Source: Planctomycetota bacterium (GTDB lineage: Bacteria > Planctomycetota > B15-G4 > SIAN01). From it: a stretch of DNA of 64,000 bases. The stretch is taken from NCBI GenBank assembly GCA_016795285.1, contig JAEUIC010000019.1, forward strand, positions 136,442 through 200,441. The letters are read 5' to 3'. The position numbers were made by a program, and so were the translations under genes. Below the pieces are notes generated by a model. That model was not told the origin of the DNA, made no database searches, and was given only the letters and a program-made list of their open reading frames with translations. This document shows, one piece after another, positions 22,946 to 30,503 of this stretch (position 1 is its first letter; each line of letters begins with the position of its first letter).

Positions 22946-24007
22946 GAGTGATCCGAGCAGCGTGCGGAAGCGGTCGGCGGAGATCCGCGACTCGATCGTC
23001 ACCTGCGTGCCGCCGTGCAGCAGCGAAGCGGAGCTGATCGCGCCGAACCGGGAGACGAATGCGACGTCGAAGTGGCTCGCTGCAACATAGCCCGGCGGCA
23101 TGGTGTCGAGCGGAGCGTGCTCGATGAAGTCGATGTGCTCGACTCCGTCGCTGTAGACGAAGCGCCACAACTTGATGACCTGCTCGGTGCGCGCGAGGTT
23201 CGCCTCCGACCGCATCGAGACCTCCTCGACGCGGGTGAGCACGAATCCCGGCGGCAAGGAGTCATCCTTCGGCAGCACCAGAACGACGTTCGCCGCCGCG
23301 GCGCGCGTCCGCGCTTCGTCCAGCGTGGCGAGCTCAGCGGTCGCCACGACCGGCGACTCGATCGGCGCGAACTCCGCCGGCACCCCCCATACGAGCGAGG
23401 TGACGACCATGTTGCTCACGAGCCGGGAGCCGTTCCCCTCCTTCACGTACTCCTGGCACTCGAGCGGGAACCCCTCGCGCCCCCGACGCGTGCTGACGGT
23501 GAGCACATAGAACGGGCGGTCGTCGGCGATCGGCTCGATGAGGTAGGTGAGCGATGGCTCGCCCTTGGCCGTGATCGGCTCGCGACCGAGTTCGACCAGC
23601 GAGATCCAGTAGTTCGCCGCCATCCGATCGAGATCGTCCGGGCCCGGGTCGCGCTGGAAGAGGGCGCGCATGCCGCCGCCCGTGGCGAGCTGCGCCGCCA
23701 ACCGGTCGAACGATTCGATCTCGCGCGGATCGGTCAGCGCGGCGCGCGGCAAGCCGTTGCGCTCGAGCAACTCGACTTCGAAGCGCCCCTTGCCGTTCGA
23801 CTTCACCCGCTCGAGCCAGTGGTGCTGCCGAACGCCGTCGTCGACGCTGTAGCGCCGCTCGACGGTGAACGCGTGCGTGCGATAGTCGAAGACGACCTTC
23901 TGGCACGCCTCCTCGAGCGCCGCCTCGTCGCAGCCAGAGCCCGCGAACAGCAGCGCCGCGCCGAGCAACGCGCCCGCGAAGCTTCGAAAACGAGAGAGGC
24001 GGCCCAT
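22934..24007 (-). CDS. Predicted lipoprotein, third gene of ECF sigma operon
   Basis: 357 residues from ATG 24007, which overlaps the stop of the anti-sigma gene by one base (TGATG). The N-terminus 'RSFAGALLGAALLFAGSGC' looks like a lipoprotein signal with Cys26 as the lipidation site, although the -3 residue is atypical. The remainder is a soluble periplasmic-type domain with several beta-hairpins and no recognised catalytic motif. Position directly after sigma and anti-sigma genes suggests a role in signal sensing or as a member of the regulon (inference). The gene's last bases are part of the tandem array downstream. Confidence 0.72.
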   Translation of the reverse strand: MGRLSRFRSFAGALLGAALLFAGSGCDEAALEEACQKVVFDYRTHAFTVERRYSVDDGVRQHHWLERVKSNGKGRFEVELLERNGLPRAALTDPREIESFDRLAAQLATGGGMRALFQRDPGPDDLDRMAANYWISLVELGREPITAKGEPSLTYLIEPIADDRPFYVLTVSTRRGREGFPLECQEYVKEGNGSRLVSNMVVTSLVWGVPAEFAPIESPVVATAELATLDEARTRAAAANVVLVLPKDDSLPPGFVLTRVEEVSMRSEANLARTEQVIKLWRFVYSDGVEHIDFIEHAPLDTMPPGYVAASHFDVAFVSRFGAISSASLLHGGTQVTIESRISADRFRTLLGSLVTL

Positions 24008-24675
24008 CACGGTCCGCCTCGCACCGGGAGCCAAGCGCGCCCGGGCAACTGCGGTGCGGCGGGTGGCAGTCGGCCGCGCTCCACGCCGTCCGCGTCGGGC
24101 TGGGACTCGAGCTCGACGATGCGCAGGACGAGGGATGGGCGATCGGAGAGCGCCGCGGTCTCGGCCGCGAAGCCGGACGCAGGCGGCGCGTCTTGCAGCA
24201 GCGGCCAAAGCGAGAGGCCGACGACTGCGGCAGCGGCGCACGAGGCGACCCTGCGCCGGAACGTCAGCACCCCCGACGATCTCGGCGGCGTTCCCAGCGA
24301 CGATTGCAGCGCGGGACGAAGCGCCGACGCGATCCGCTCGAAGTCGAGCGTCGACGGTGCGCGATGGTGCGGCACCCGCTGGAGGAGGGCGCGCATGGTC
24401 GCTTCGCCCCTTGCCAGCTCGCGCTCGAACCGTGCGACATCGAGCTGCGCGCCGACGGCCGGGTAGGAAAGGGCGGCTCCGCGATCGGTCGGCGCCGCGC
24501 GGCGCGGGAGCGCCGCCAGTTCCGCCGCGATCGCCGCTCGGCGGGCGAGCAGCTCGCCGCAAGCAGGACACGCCGCCGCGTGCCGGAGCAGTTCCTGCTC
24601 CGCCTCCGCCGGCCGGGTCGGAAGCAGCGCCTCCGAGTACCGACCGCACCCTTGCGTGTTTTGGCCCCCGTTCAT
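24007..24675 (-). CDS. Anti-sigma factor with zinc-finger domain
   Basis: 222 residues from ATG 24675. The N-terminal ZAS-type domain has Cys in 'GCGRYSEALL' and the HxxxCxxC motif in 'LLRHAAACPACGELL', typical of anti-sigma factors that hold ECF sigma factors. A single membrane segment ('ASCAAAAVVGLSLWPLL') lies at about residue 140-158, with a short outer tail. This ATG lacks a clear ribosome site; a GTG at 24831 in the same frame, overlapping the end of the sigma gene, is an alternative that would add 52 Gly/Ser/Arg-rich residues. It follows the ECF sigma gene and is the expected regulator of it. Confidence 0.85.
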   Translation of the reverse strand: MNGGQNTQGCGRYSEALLPTRPAEAEQELLRHAAACPACGELLARRAAIAAELAALPRRAAPTDRGAALSYPAVGAQLDVARFERELARGEATMRALLQRVPHHRAPSTLDFERIASALRPALQSSLGTPPRSSGVLTFRRRVASCAAAAVVGLSLWPLLQDAPPASGFAAETAALSDRPSLVLRIVELESQPDADGVERGRLPPAAPQLPGRAWLPVRGGP

Positions 24676-24814
24676 TGCCGTTTCAGACTGTTTTCCAGCC
24701 CCAGTTGGTTCCGCAATTCCCGCGGCAATGGCGGCAGAAGGACCTTCCTTGCCGCCCGAGATCGGGTCTTGCGCGCTCGCTCGCCCCGCGCGCCCGCCGC
24801 CGTTCGCCCTTCGT

Positions 24815-25444
24815 TCAGTGCTCCGCACCTCGCTCGGCAGCCCCGGGCCGATCGCTGCGCGGCCCGAACACGCCACGCTCGAGGAGCTCCTGCAACTGCT
24901 GATGCGCTCGATTGAGGCGCGACTTCACCGTTCCGAGCGAGATGCCGAGCACATCGGCGATCTCCTCGTACGGCATGTCCTCCATGTAGCGGAGCACCAC
25001 TGCAGCGCGTAACGGCTCGCTGAGCCGCCGCAGCGCGCGCTCGACTTGCTGCGTGCGCTCCTCTCCCTCCGCGATCGTGCGCGACGGATCGGGTTCAGGG
25101 TCGGCGAGCCGCATCAACAGGCTTTCGCCGGAATCGCCGCCGGTGGTTGGCAGCAGCACGGCGTTGCTCTTGCGGCGGTGATCGACGCACAGGTTGAACA
25201 CCACCCGGTAGAGCCAAGTGTAGAAACGGGAGGAGAAGCGGAACTCGCCGAGCTTGCGGAAGACGGTGACGAACGCCTCCTGGCTGACGTCCTCCGCGTC
25301 GGCCGGATTGCCGAGCAATCGCGACGCGAGATTGAAGACACGGTCGCGGTAGAGATCGAAGAGGGCGCGAAAAGCTGCCTCGCCCGCCGCGCCCGATTCG
25401 CGCTGGCAGCGACGGATCAGCTCGAAGTCGGGGTCCTCGCTCAT
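24815..25444 (-). CDS. ECF-type RNA polymerase sigma factor
   Basis: 209 residues with sigma region 2 ('LFDLYRDRVFNLASRLLGN', 'AEDVSQEAFVTVFRKL', 'WLYRVVFNLCVDHRR') and region 4 ('RAAVVLRYMEDMPYEEIA', 'VLGISLGTVKSRLNRA'), and no region 1 or 3, as in extracytoplasmic-function factors of the RpoE-like type. The downstream zinc-finger anti-sigma factor and lipoprotein complete a signalling operon. I looked for a GGAAC-type autoregulated promoter upstream and did not find a convincing one; instead a 7-bp GC hairpin (25472-25489) lies just before the start. Confidence 0.95.
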   Translation of the reverse strand: MSEDPDFELIRRCQRESGAAGEAAFRALFDLYRDRVFNLASRLLGNPADAEDVSQEAFVTVFRKLGEFRFSSRFYTWLYRVVFNLCVDHRRKSNAVLLPTTGGDSGESLLMRLADPEPDPSRTIAEGEERTQQVERALRRLSEPLRAAVVLRYMEDMPYEEIADVLGISLGTVKSRLNRAHQQLQELLERGVFGPRSDRPGAAERGAEH

Positions 25445-25471
25445 GCTCGGTCCAGGATCCCGATCTGACGA

Positions 25472-25489
25472 GGAGCGGCGGACCGCTCC
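25472..25489 (-). other. Stem-loop upstream of ECF sigma gene
   Basis: GGAGCGG (25472-25478) and CCGCTCC (25483-25489) form a perfect 7-bp stem with a 4-nt loop in the 58-bp gap between the secreted-protein gene and the sigma gene. No T-run follows on the minus strand, so attenuation or a processing site is more likely than termination. Confidence 0.35.
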
Positions 25490-25502
25490 GCTCGCGCGAC
25501 GA

Positions 25503-26480
25503 TCACTGGTCCGACTTCGCCTGCAGGTAGCCGTAGTCGAGCATCAGGAACGTCTGGTTCGCGAGCGCCGTGCAATCGGTGTCGATGCAGTAGAGCAATC
25601 CGTCCGGCTCGCACTGCGCCGAGGTCACGACGAACTCGAGAGTCGCCACTCCGACCGGATTGCCATCGCTGAAGTCGACCGCGCAGTACTCCGGCGTCTC
25701 TTCGTCGGGAGGCGGAATCGGCTGCAGCGGCTCCGCCGTGAACAGGGCTGCCCCGGTCGGAAGCGTCGGGCCGGCAGCGACCACGAAGCAGGTCGCCCCC
25801 TCGCTGCCGAGGTAGATCTGGTCGATGGCCGTCGTCCCCGCGAGCTTCGCCGCATAGGCCAGGCAGAGCGGCGCAGCGGTCCGCATCACCGAGAAATCGA
25901 GGTCGATGTGGAAGCCCACGAGATCGAGGCCGAGGAACTGGCTGCCGCAGAATCCGCTCGCCATCGACGGCAGCGCGGAGGTCAGCTCGATCACGCCGAG
26001 GCCGCTGCCCGGATCACCTTCGGGAGCGAAGACGAACTCGGGGCTCGCCGCGAGGAGATGGAACGAGTCGATCAGGTCGACGTTCGCGGGATAGAAGGCG
26101 GTGTAGACGCGCAAGACGCCCGCCGACTCGAAGGCGCACGAGCGGACCGCGGGACGCGGATCGGGGACGGCCGCGGGGTCGTTCGGATCGGACCAGAGCA
26201 CCCACTCGGCGCCATCGCCGTAGCCGTCGTCGTCGCTGTCGTCGTCGTGGTCGTTGGTCGCCGTGAAGCGCTCGAACTCGTCCGACAGGCCATCGCCGTC
26301 GCTGTCGGTCCCTTCGGCGTAGTCGCCGCGCGCCAGCGCCGGGCCGAGCGGTCCGTCACCGCCTGCGGCTCGCTCCGATCCGCTGGGACTCGGCACACCG
26401 AAGTACGCGGCGGCGACGCCGACCAGACTCGCACTGGCGAAACACCAGCGGCTGGCACGCGCGGGTCGGCACAGGTCCAT
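25503..26480 (-). CDS. Secreted protein with thrombospondin type-3-like Ca-binding repeats
   Basis: 325 residues from ATG 26480, with GAGGTG upstream. The N-terminus has a hydrophobic export segment ('WCFASASLVGVAAAYFG'). Residues about 55-105 are Asp-rich calcium-type repeats ('EGTDSDGDGLSDEFE', 'DHDDDSDDDGYGDGAEW', 'SDPNDPAA'), as in TSP3 and dockerin-like proteins. The rest is a beta-rich extracellular domain with several cysteines ('FCGSQFLG', 'YCIDTDCTAL'), suggesting disulfides. No enzyme motif is recognised. It lies 58 bp upstream of the ECF sigma gene on the same strand and could be co-transcribed with it. Confidence 0.78.
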   Translation of the reverse strand: MDLCRPARASRWCFASASLVGVAAAYFGVPSPSGSERAAGGDGPLGPALARGDYAEGTDSDGDGLSDEFERFTATNDHDDDSDDDGYGDGAEWVLWSDPNDPAAVPDPRPAVRSCAFESAGVLRVYTAFYPANVDLIDSFHLLAASPEFVFAPEGDPGSGLGVIELTSALPSMASGFCGSQFLGLDLVGFHIDLDFSVMRTAAPLCLAYAAKLAGTTAIDQIYLGSEGATCFVVAAGPTLPTGAALFTAEPLQPIPPPDEETPEYCAVDFSDGNPVGVATLEFVVTSAQCEPDGLLYCIDTDCTALANQTFLMLDYGYLQAKSDQ

Positions 26481-26632
26481 GGCGCACCTCACATCGCGTC
26501 GGGGGGGGAACGTCGACCTGCGGAGGTCGAAGGCGCGTCCGCATGGTAAGCCGTCCCGCCGCTCTCGCAAGCCATCGCAAGCCATCGCAACCCCGCCCCG
26601 CCACCGACGTTCCGCCCCATCCGCCGCTCTCG

Positions 26633-28372
26633 CTAGCGGCGCAGGATCTGGGCGTCCAGTCGGTTCAGCAAAGGCTTCTGGAACTCGGGGTCGACGTCGA
26701 GCGAGAGCTCGAGCGCCAGCGGGAACGCTCGGCGCAGCAGGTAAAGCGCTGCTTCGCGGACCGCCCGCTCCTCCTCGCGGTCGGCCACCAGCTTGCGCGC
26801 CTCCCAGAGCACGGAGCGATCGGCCTGATCGAGCAGCGCCTCCACCACCAGCGGGTGGATTGGCGGGCGACGCAGCTTCGACAAGAGCCACGCCTTGTCG
26901 CCCTCGGCCACTTTGACGCGCAGGATCTCCTCGCGGGGGCCGTCGCGCACCCGGGAGAGGAGCAGGCGCAATTCGTTGGCGTGGTGCGGGCCGAGGACGA
27001 GCCACATGAATCGCTCGCCGAGCTCCCCGCCAGCGCCGAGGTCGAGGTAGTCGCCGCGGCCGAGGCTCGCGAGATGGGCCAAGGCGCCCGCTCCGTCCTC
27101 CTCTGGCTTGGGAGCCGCACGTTCCGGACCGGTGTAGATCGCCGAGACGACCGAGCCCGGGATCGCCTTCGGGTCGCCCCGCACGAAGCCCCCGATCAGC
27201 GACTTGATCCGCCCGGCGTCCCGCTCGTGGGGCGGCGCATCCCCGACCACGACGATGACCCGATGGGTCCCCTGCCGCCAGCCGCCGCGCTGGATCGCTT
27301 CGGAGAGCCCCGCCGCGACCGCCTCGGGCACGTCGCCGCCGCCCTCCGCGCGCAGCGTCCAGAGGAAGTTGAGGATCGCGTAGCGGTCGGCGCTGAGCGG
27401 CAGCAGCTTCGTGGTGAACTCGTCCTCGCCGTCGCGATAGGCGACTACGCCGAGCCGCAGATCGCCGACCAGCGTGGCGAGCGTCGAGACCATCGAATCG
27501 ACCGCCAGCCGCGCCTGCGCCAGGAACGGCTGCATGCTGCTGGTCGCATCGATCACGAACATCAAGTCGACGCCGCTGCCGCGCAGCGCCTGCAAGCGAG
27601 CGAGCACGGCGGCGCCGACTCCCGGCTGCCCCTCGAGCGAGAGGCGACCGACCCCCGCGAGGCCGCTCCCGCCGCGGATCGCGCCGATGCCGAGGTCGTA
27701 GCTGCCCGCCTCGACCAGCATGTCTTCGGCCCGCCCCGGCTCGGCCGCGGCGACCGGGACGGGGTCGGGCGCGGGAACATCGGTGAGCGGCTCGATGTCG
27801 GGCTCGGCCTCGGGCAGCAGCTCCGGCTCGGCCGGCAACTGCATCGCCTCGGCGTGGAACGAGTCGTCCGGCGCCACCAGCGCGTCGCTCTGGATCGCGA
27901 GCGCGGCGGGCGGCGGCGCCGGTTCGACGACGAAATGGTGGAGGATCCACAGGACGAGCGCGTGCAACGTCGCCGAGAGCGCGATGCCGACCGAGCGGTC
28001 GAAGAGGCGCGCGAGCGAGCGGCGCAGCTGCACGGCGGCGACGGCGGCCGCGGCGGGAGCCACGGGCGCGCTCGCGGCGAGATCGAAACGCAGCGCGCCG
28101 AACTCGATGCGGCCGTTCACCGGCAGGAGCCGCTCGTCGGTGGTGATCGCTTCGCCGGCGATGCGCACGACCGCGCCGGGCAGCGCTCGCACCCAGACCC
28201 CCCAGTCGTCGCAGCGCAGCGTCGCGTGGAACGGCTCGATCGAGCCGTGCGAGAGCTGCGCGCGGTTCTGCGCATCGCGACCGATCGACGCCACCACCCC
28301 CGGCCGCAGCCGCAACAGCTCGGCACCGCCCCCTTCGAGGCGCAGGATGAACTCGGTGGGGGTCGACGTCAC
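26633..28372 (-). CDS. FHA - transmembrane - von Willebrand A domain protein
   Basis: 579 residues, GTG start. An N-terminal FHA domain (about 5-100) has 'SIGRDAQNRAQLSHGSIEPF' with the Arg and Ser/His expected for phosphothreonine binding. One membrane segment (about 128-147) is followed by a Pro/Glu-rich linker, then a vWA domain with a MIDAS-like motif 'FVIDATSSMQ' and a late 'VVVGDAPPHE'. The C-terminal 150 residues are helical. The layout suggests a cytoplasmic FHA reading kinase signals and an extracytoplasmic, metal-dependent adhesion domain. The protein could respond to Ser/Thr kinases such as the one at 15900-21023, but no direct link is visible. Confidence 0.85.
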   Translation of the reverse strand: MTSTPTEFILRLEGGGAELLRLRPGVVASIGRDAQNRAQLSHGSIEPFHATLRCDDWGVWVRALPGAVVRIAGEAITTDERLLPVNGRIEFGALRFDLAASAPVAPAAAAVAAVQLRRSLARLFDRSVGIALSATLHALVLWILHHFVVEPAPPPAALAIQSDALVAPDDSFHAEAMQLPAEPELLPEAEPDIEPLTDVPAPDPVPVAAAEPGRAEDMLVEAGSYDLGIGAIRGGSGLAGVGRLSLEGQPGVGAAVLARLQALRGSGVDLMFVIDATSSMQPFLAQARLAVDSMVSTLATLVGDLRLGVVAYRDGEDEFTTKLLPLSADRYAILNFLWTLRAEGGGDVPEAVAAGLSEAIQRGGWRQGTHRVIVVVGDAPPHERDAGRIKSLIGGFVRGDPKAIPGSVVSAIYTGPERAAPKPEEDGAGALAHLASLGRGDYLDLGAGGELGERFMWLVLGPHHANELRLLLSRVRDGPREEILRVKVAEGDKAWLLSKLRRPPIHPLVVEALLDQADRSVLWEARKLVADREEERAVREAALYLLRRAFPLALELSLDVDPEFQKPLLNRLDAQILRR

Positions 28373-28422
28373 GACGCGCTCATGCTCCGGGCAGGAGGGG
28401 GCTCCGTCGCTCGAGCCGGACT

Positions 28423-28450
28423 CGCTTCAAGTGCGCTTCAAGTGCGCTTC
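28423..28450. repeat. 11-bp tandem repeat upstream of the FHA/vWA gene
   Basis: CGCTTCAAGTG occurs twice in tandem (28423-28433, 28434-28444) with a partial third copy (CGCTTC). It sits 51-78 bp upstream of the GTG start, in the 169-bp gap after dapA, which otherwise shows no gene. Confidence 0.6.
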
Positions 28451-28541
28451 GAGGCGGCCGCGCGGCAGTCCCTCTCTATCGCTCGAACCCTGGCGCGGAC
28501 ACCAAGTCGCGCCGGCTCCCCGGAACGACCGCGGCGCGGCA

Positions 28542-29426
28542 TCAACCCGCCGCCCCGGCCCGCTTCCCGCGCAGCGCCTCGAGCGCCGCTCGCAACTGCA
28601 CGCGCGTCGCCTCCTCGGCCCCGACCAGCGGCAGCCGGACCTCGCCGGTGCCGATCCCCTCCATCGCCAGCAGCGCCTTCACCGGCACCGGGTTGCTCTC
28701 GACGAAGAGCGCGCGGAAGAGCGGCAGCAGCCGGTAGTGGCGCTTGCGAGCGGCCGCGTAGTCGCCGCGCGAAGCCTCGCTCACCAGCGCCGCGATCTCC
28801 TCCGGCACCACGTTGCCCGCCACCGAGACGATCCCCTTCGCGCCGAGCGCCATCCACGGCAGCGTCAACGCGTCGTCGCCGGCGAGGATCGTGATCGGCG
28901 AGAGTTCGGCGACGTCCATGCAGTCGGTCGGCGAGCCGGTCGCATCCTTCAGCGCGGCGATCTTCGGGTGGCGCGCCAGCTCGACGATCAGCGCCGGCGG
29001 GATGCGCGTGCCGGTGCGGCCGGGGATGTTGTAGACGATCAGCGGGACGGGCGACGCGTCGGCGACCGCCAGGAAATGCGCCTTCAATCCGCGCGGCGTC
29101 GGCTTGTTGTAGTAGGGCGTGACGACCATCGCGCCGCGGCAACCGGCCGCCGCCGCCGCCTGCGTGCGCCGGATCGTCTCCGCGGTGTCGTACGTTCCGG
29201 TGCCGGCGATCACCGGCACGCGCCCCGCCGCGGCCGCGACCACCAGCGCGATTACCTCGGCCTGCTCCTCCTCGGAGAGCGTCGGCGCCTCGCCGGTCGT
29301 CCCGCACGCGACCAGCGCCGCGGTCCCGCCGGCGATCTGCTTCTCGACCAGCGTCTTCAGCGCGGTGGCGTCGATGCGACCATTGCGGAACGGCGTGACC
29401 AGGGCGACGATCGACCCCTCGAACAT
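28542..29426 (-). CDS. dapA: 4-hydroxy-tetrahydrodipicolinate synthase
   Basis: Condenses pyruvate with aspartate semialdehyde, the first committed step toward lysine and diaminopimelate. 294 residues from ATG 29426 (GGAG eight bases upstream); the frame is open 13 codons further but the protein should start at 'MFEGSIVALVTPF'. The TIM barrel carries 'CGTTGEAPTLSEEE', the catalytic Tyr132 in 'IVYNIPGRTG' and Schiff-base Lys160 in 'AALKDATG'. Length and motifs are normal. It is divergent from rsmD. No other lysine-pathway gene is in the window. Confidence 0.95.
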   Translation of the reverse strand: MFEGSIVALVTPFRNGRIDATALKTLVEKQIAGGTAALVACGTTGEAPTLSEEEQAEVIALVVAAAAGRVPVIAGTGTYDTAETIRRTQAAAAAGCRGAMVVTPYYNKPTPRGLKAHFLAVADASPVPLIVYNIPGRTGTRIPPALIVELARHPKIAALKDATGSPTDCMDVAELSPITILAGDDALTLPWMALGAKGIVSVAGNVVPEEIAALVSEASRGDYAAARKRHYRLLPLFRALFVESNPVPVKALLAMEGIGTGEVRLPLVGAEEATRVQLRAALEALRGKRAGAAG

Positions 29427-29487
29427 CGGAAGCGCTCCAGTGGATGGGAACCATGCGGAAGGCACGGCGAGGCGGCAGTTCTAACGC

Positions 29488-30093
29488 ATGAGACGGCCCG
29501 ATCCTGAACGTTCGCCGCGCATCCTCGGCGGCCGCTTCCGCGGTCGCGCGCTCTTCGTCGCCGAGGGGCTCGTCACGCGCCCCGCCCGCGCCCTGGTGCG
29601 CCGCTCGCTGTTCGACTCGCTGCAGGACGCGGTGGTCGGCGCGCGCTGGCTCGACCTGTTCGCCGGGTCGGGCGCGTTCGGCATCGAAGCGCTCTCGCGC
29701 GGCGCCGCCCACGCGACGCTGGTCGAAGCGGGACGCGAGGGGATCCGCTGCCTGCGCGAGAACCTCGCGCGGCTCGAACTCGCGCCGCCCGAGGCGGAGC
29801 TCTTGACCGGCCGGCTGCCGGGGCTGCTCCACACGCCGCCGCCGGCGGGCGCCCCGTTCGACTTCATCTCGCTCGACCCGCCCTTCGCGATGGTGCGCAG
29901 CAGCGACACGCGCGCGGAGCTGATCGCCGCGCTGGCGGCGGCCGGCCCGCTCGGCTGGTGGCGACCGGGCGCCTTGCTGCTCTTCGAGGAGCCGGGCGAC
30001 GCCCCGGCCCCGATCCCGGCCGGCTTCGAGCAGGAGGAGCGGCGCGAGCACGGCGCCACCTCGCGCCTGCGGCGGCTGCGCTACCGCGGCTGA
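29488..30093 (+). CDS. rsmD: 16S rRNA (guanine966-N2)-methyltransferase, RsmD family
   Basis: Methylates G966 in the 30S subunit. 201 residues with the family pattern: 'RILGGRFRGRALF', 'TRPARALVRRSLFDSLQ', SAM motif I 'LDLFAGSGAFGIEALSRGA', the acidic 'LVEAGREG', and the catalytic 'LDPPFAMV' in place of the more common DPPY. Phe instead of Tyr there is a minor variation. Divergent from dapA, 61 bp away. The 203 bp after it contain a perfect 14-bp palindrome (30179-30192) and a strong ribosome site near 30253. Confidence 0.9.
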   Translation: MRRPDPERSPRILGGRFRGRALFVAEGLVTRPARALVRRSLFDSLQDAVVGARWLDLFAGSGAFGIEALSRGAAHATLVEAGREGIRCLRENLARLELAPPEAELLTGRLPGLLHTPPPAGAPFDFISLDPPFAMVRSSDTRAELIAALAAAGPLGWWRPGALLLFEEPGDAPAPIPAGFEQEERREHGATSRLRRLRYRG

Positions 30094-30178
30094 CGCGAAG
30101 CGCGCGACCGCTCCGCCCACGCCCTGCCGGACGCACGGGAGTTTCCTTCCGCCCCCGCCGCGGCCGCCCCGCCGCGCA

Positions 30179-30192
30179 CCCGTCGCGACGGG
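30179..30192. repeat. 14-bp perfect palindrome between rsmD and the small ORF
   Basis: CCCGTCGCGACGGG at 30179-30192 is fully self-complementary. It is followed by AAAT rather than T-run, so it does not look like a + strand terminator; it may be a regulator site for the downstream genes. Confidence 0.4.
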
Positions 30193-30296
30193 AAATCGCC
30201 GCGCCTCAAGCCCCTCCCCATCGCGTGCCGATCACCCTTCGCGAGCTTCGAGAAGGAGGCCCACACCATGCTTTGCACCCGGGACACGACGACACC

Positions 30297-30482
30297 ATGG
30301 ACCTCCGACACGCAGCCGATTCCGGCTTGGGCGAGTTCCTGTTCGAGCTTCCGAACGGACCGTTGACGCGCGCCGAGCGCGTGCGGCAGCTCGAAGAGGC
30401 GATCGCTGAAGGACGGATCAAGGAAGACGACCTGGACCGCGTGATGACGCGACTGCTCGAAGAGCTGCAGCGAACGTCGTGA
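30297..30482 (+). CDS. Small helical protein of unknown function
   Basis: 61 residues, strongly helical and charged in the second half ('RAERVRQLEEAIAEGRIKED', 'DRVMTRLLEELQ'). The best ribosome site in the area, AAGGAGG at 30253-30259, is not placed for this ATG: it sits 8 nt before another ATG (30268) that opens an overlapping 32-codon frame, and 13 nt before an in-frame TTG at 30273, which would add eight residues. Either the protein starts at TTG, or a short leader frame precedes it. It lies 21 bp before the next gene and is probably co-transcribed. Function unknown. Confidence 0.6.
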   Translation: MDLRHAADSGLGEFLFELPNGPLTRAERVRQLEEAIAEGRIKEDDLDRVMTRLLEELQRTS

Positions 30483-30503
30483 CGCGAAGGAAGGAGAGAG
30501 GCC

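Noticed and set aside
24676..24720. ECF-type promoter (GGAACC ... TCTGAA) before the anti-sigma gene
   Set aside because: The spacing is about 2 bp too long, and such promoters are expected before the sigma gene instead.
24675..24876. Anti-sigma factor starting at 24876
   Set aside because: That start lies well inside the sigma gene and adds low-complexity residues; ATG 24675 or GTG 24831 fits better.
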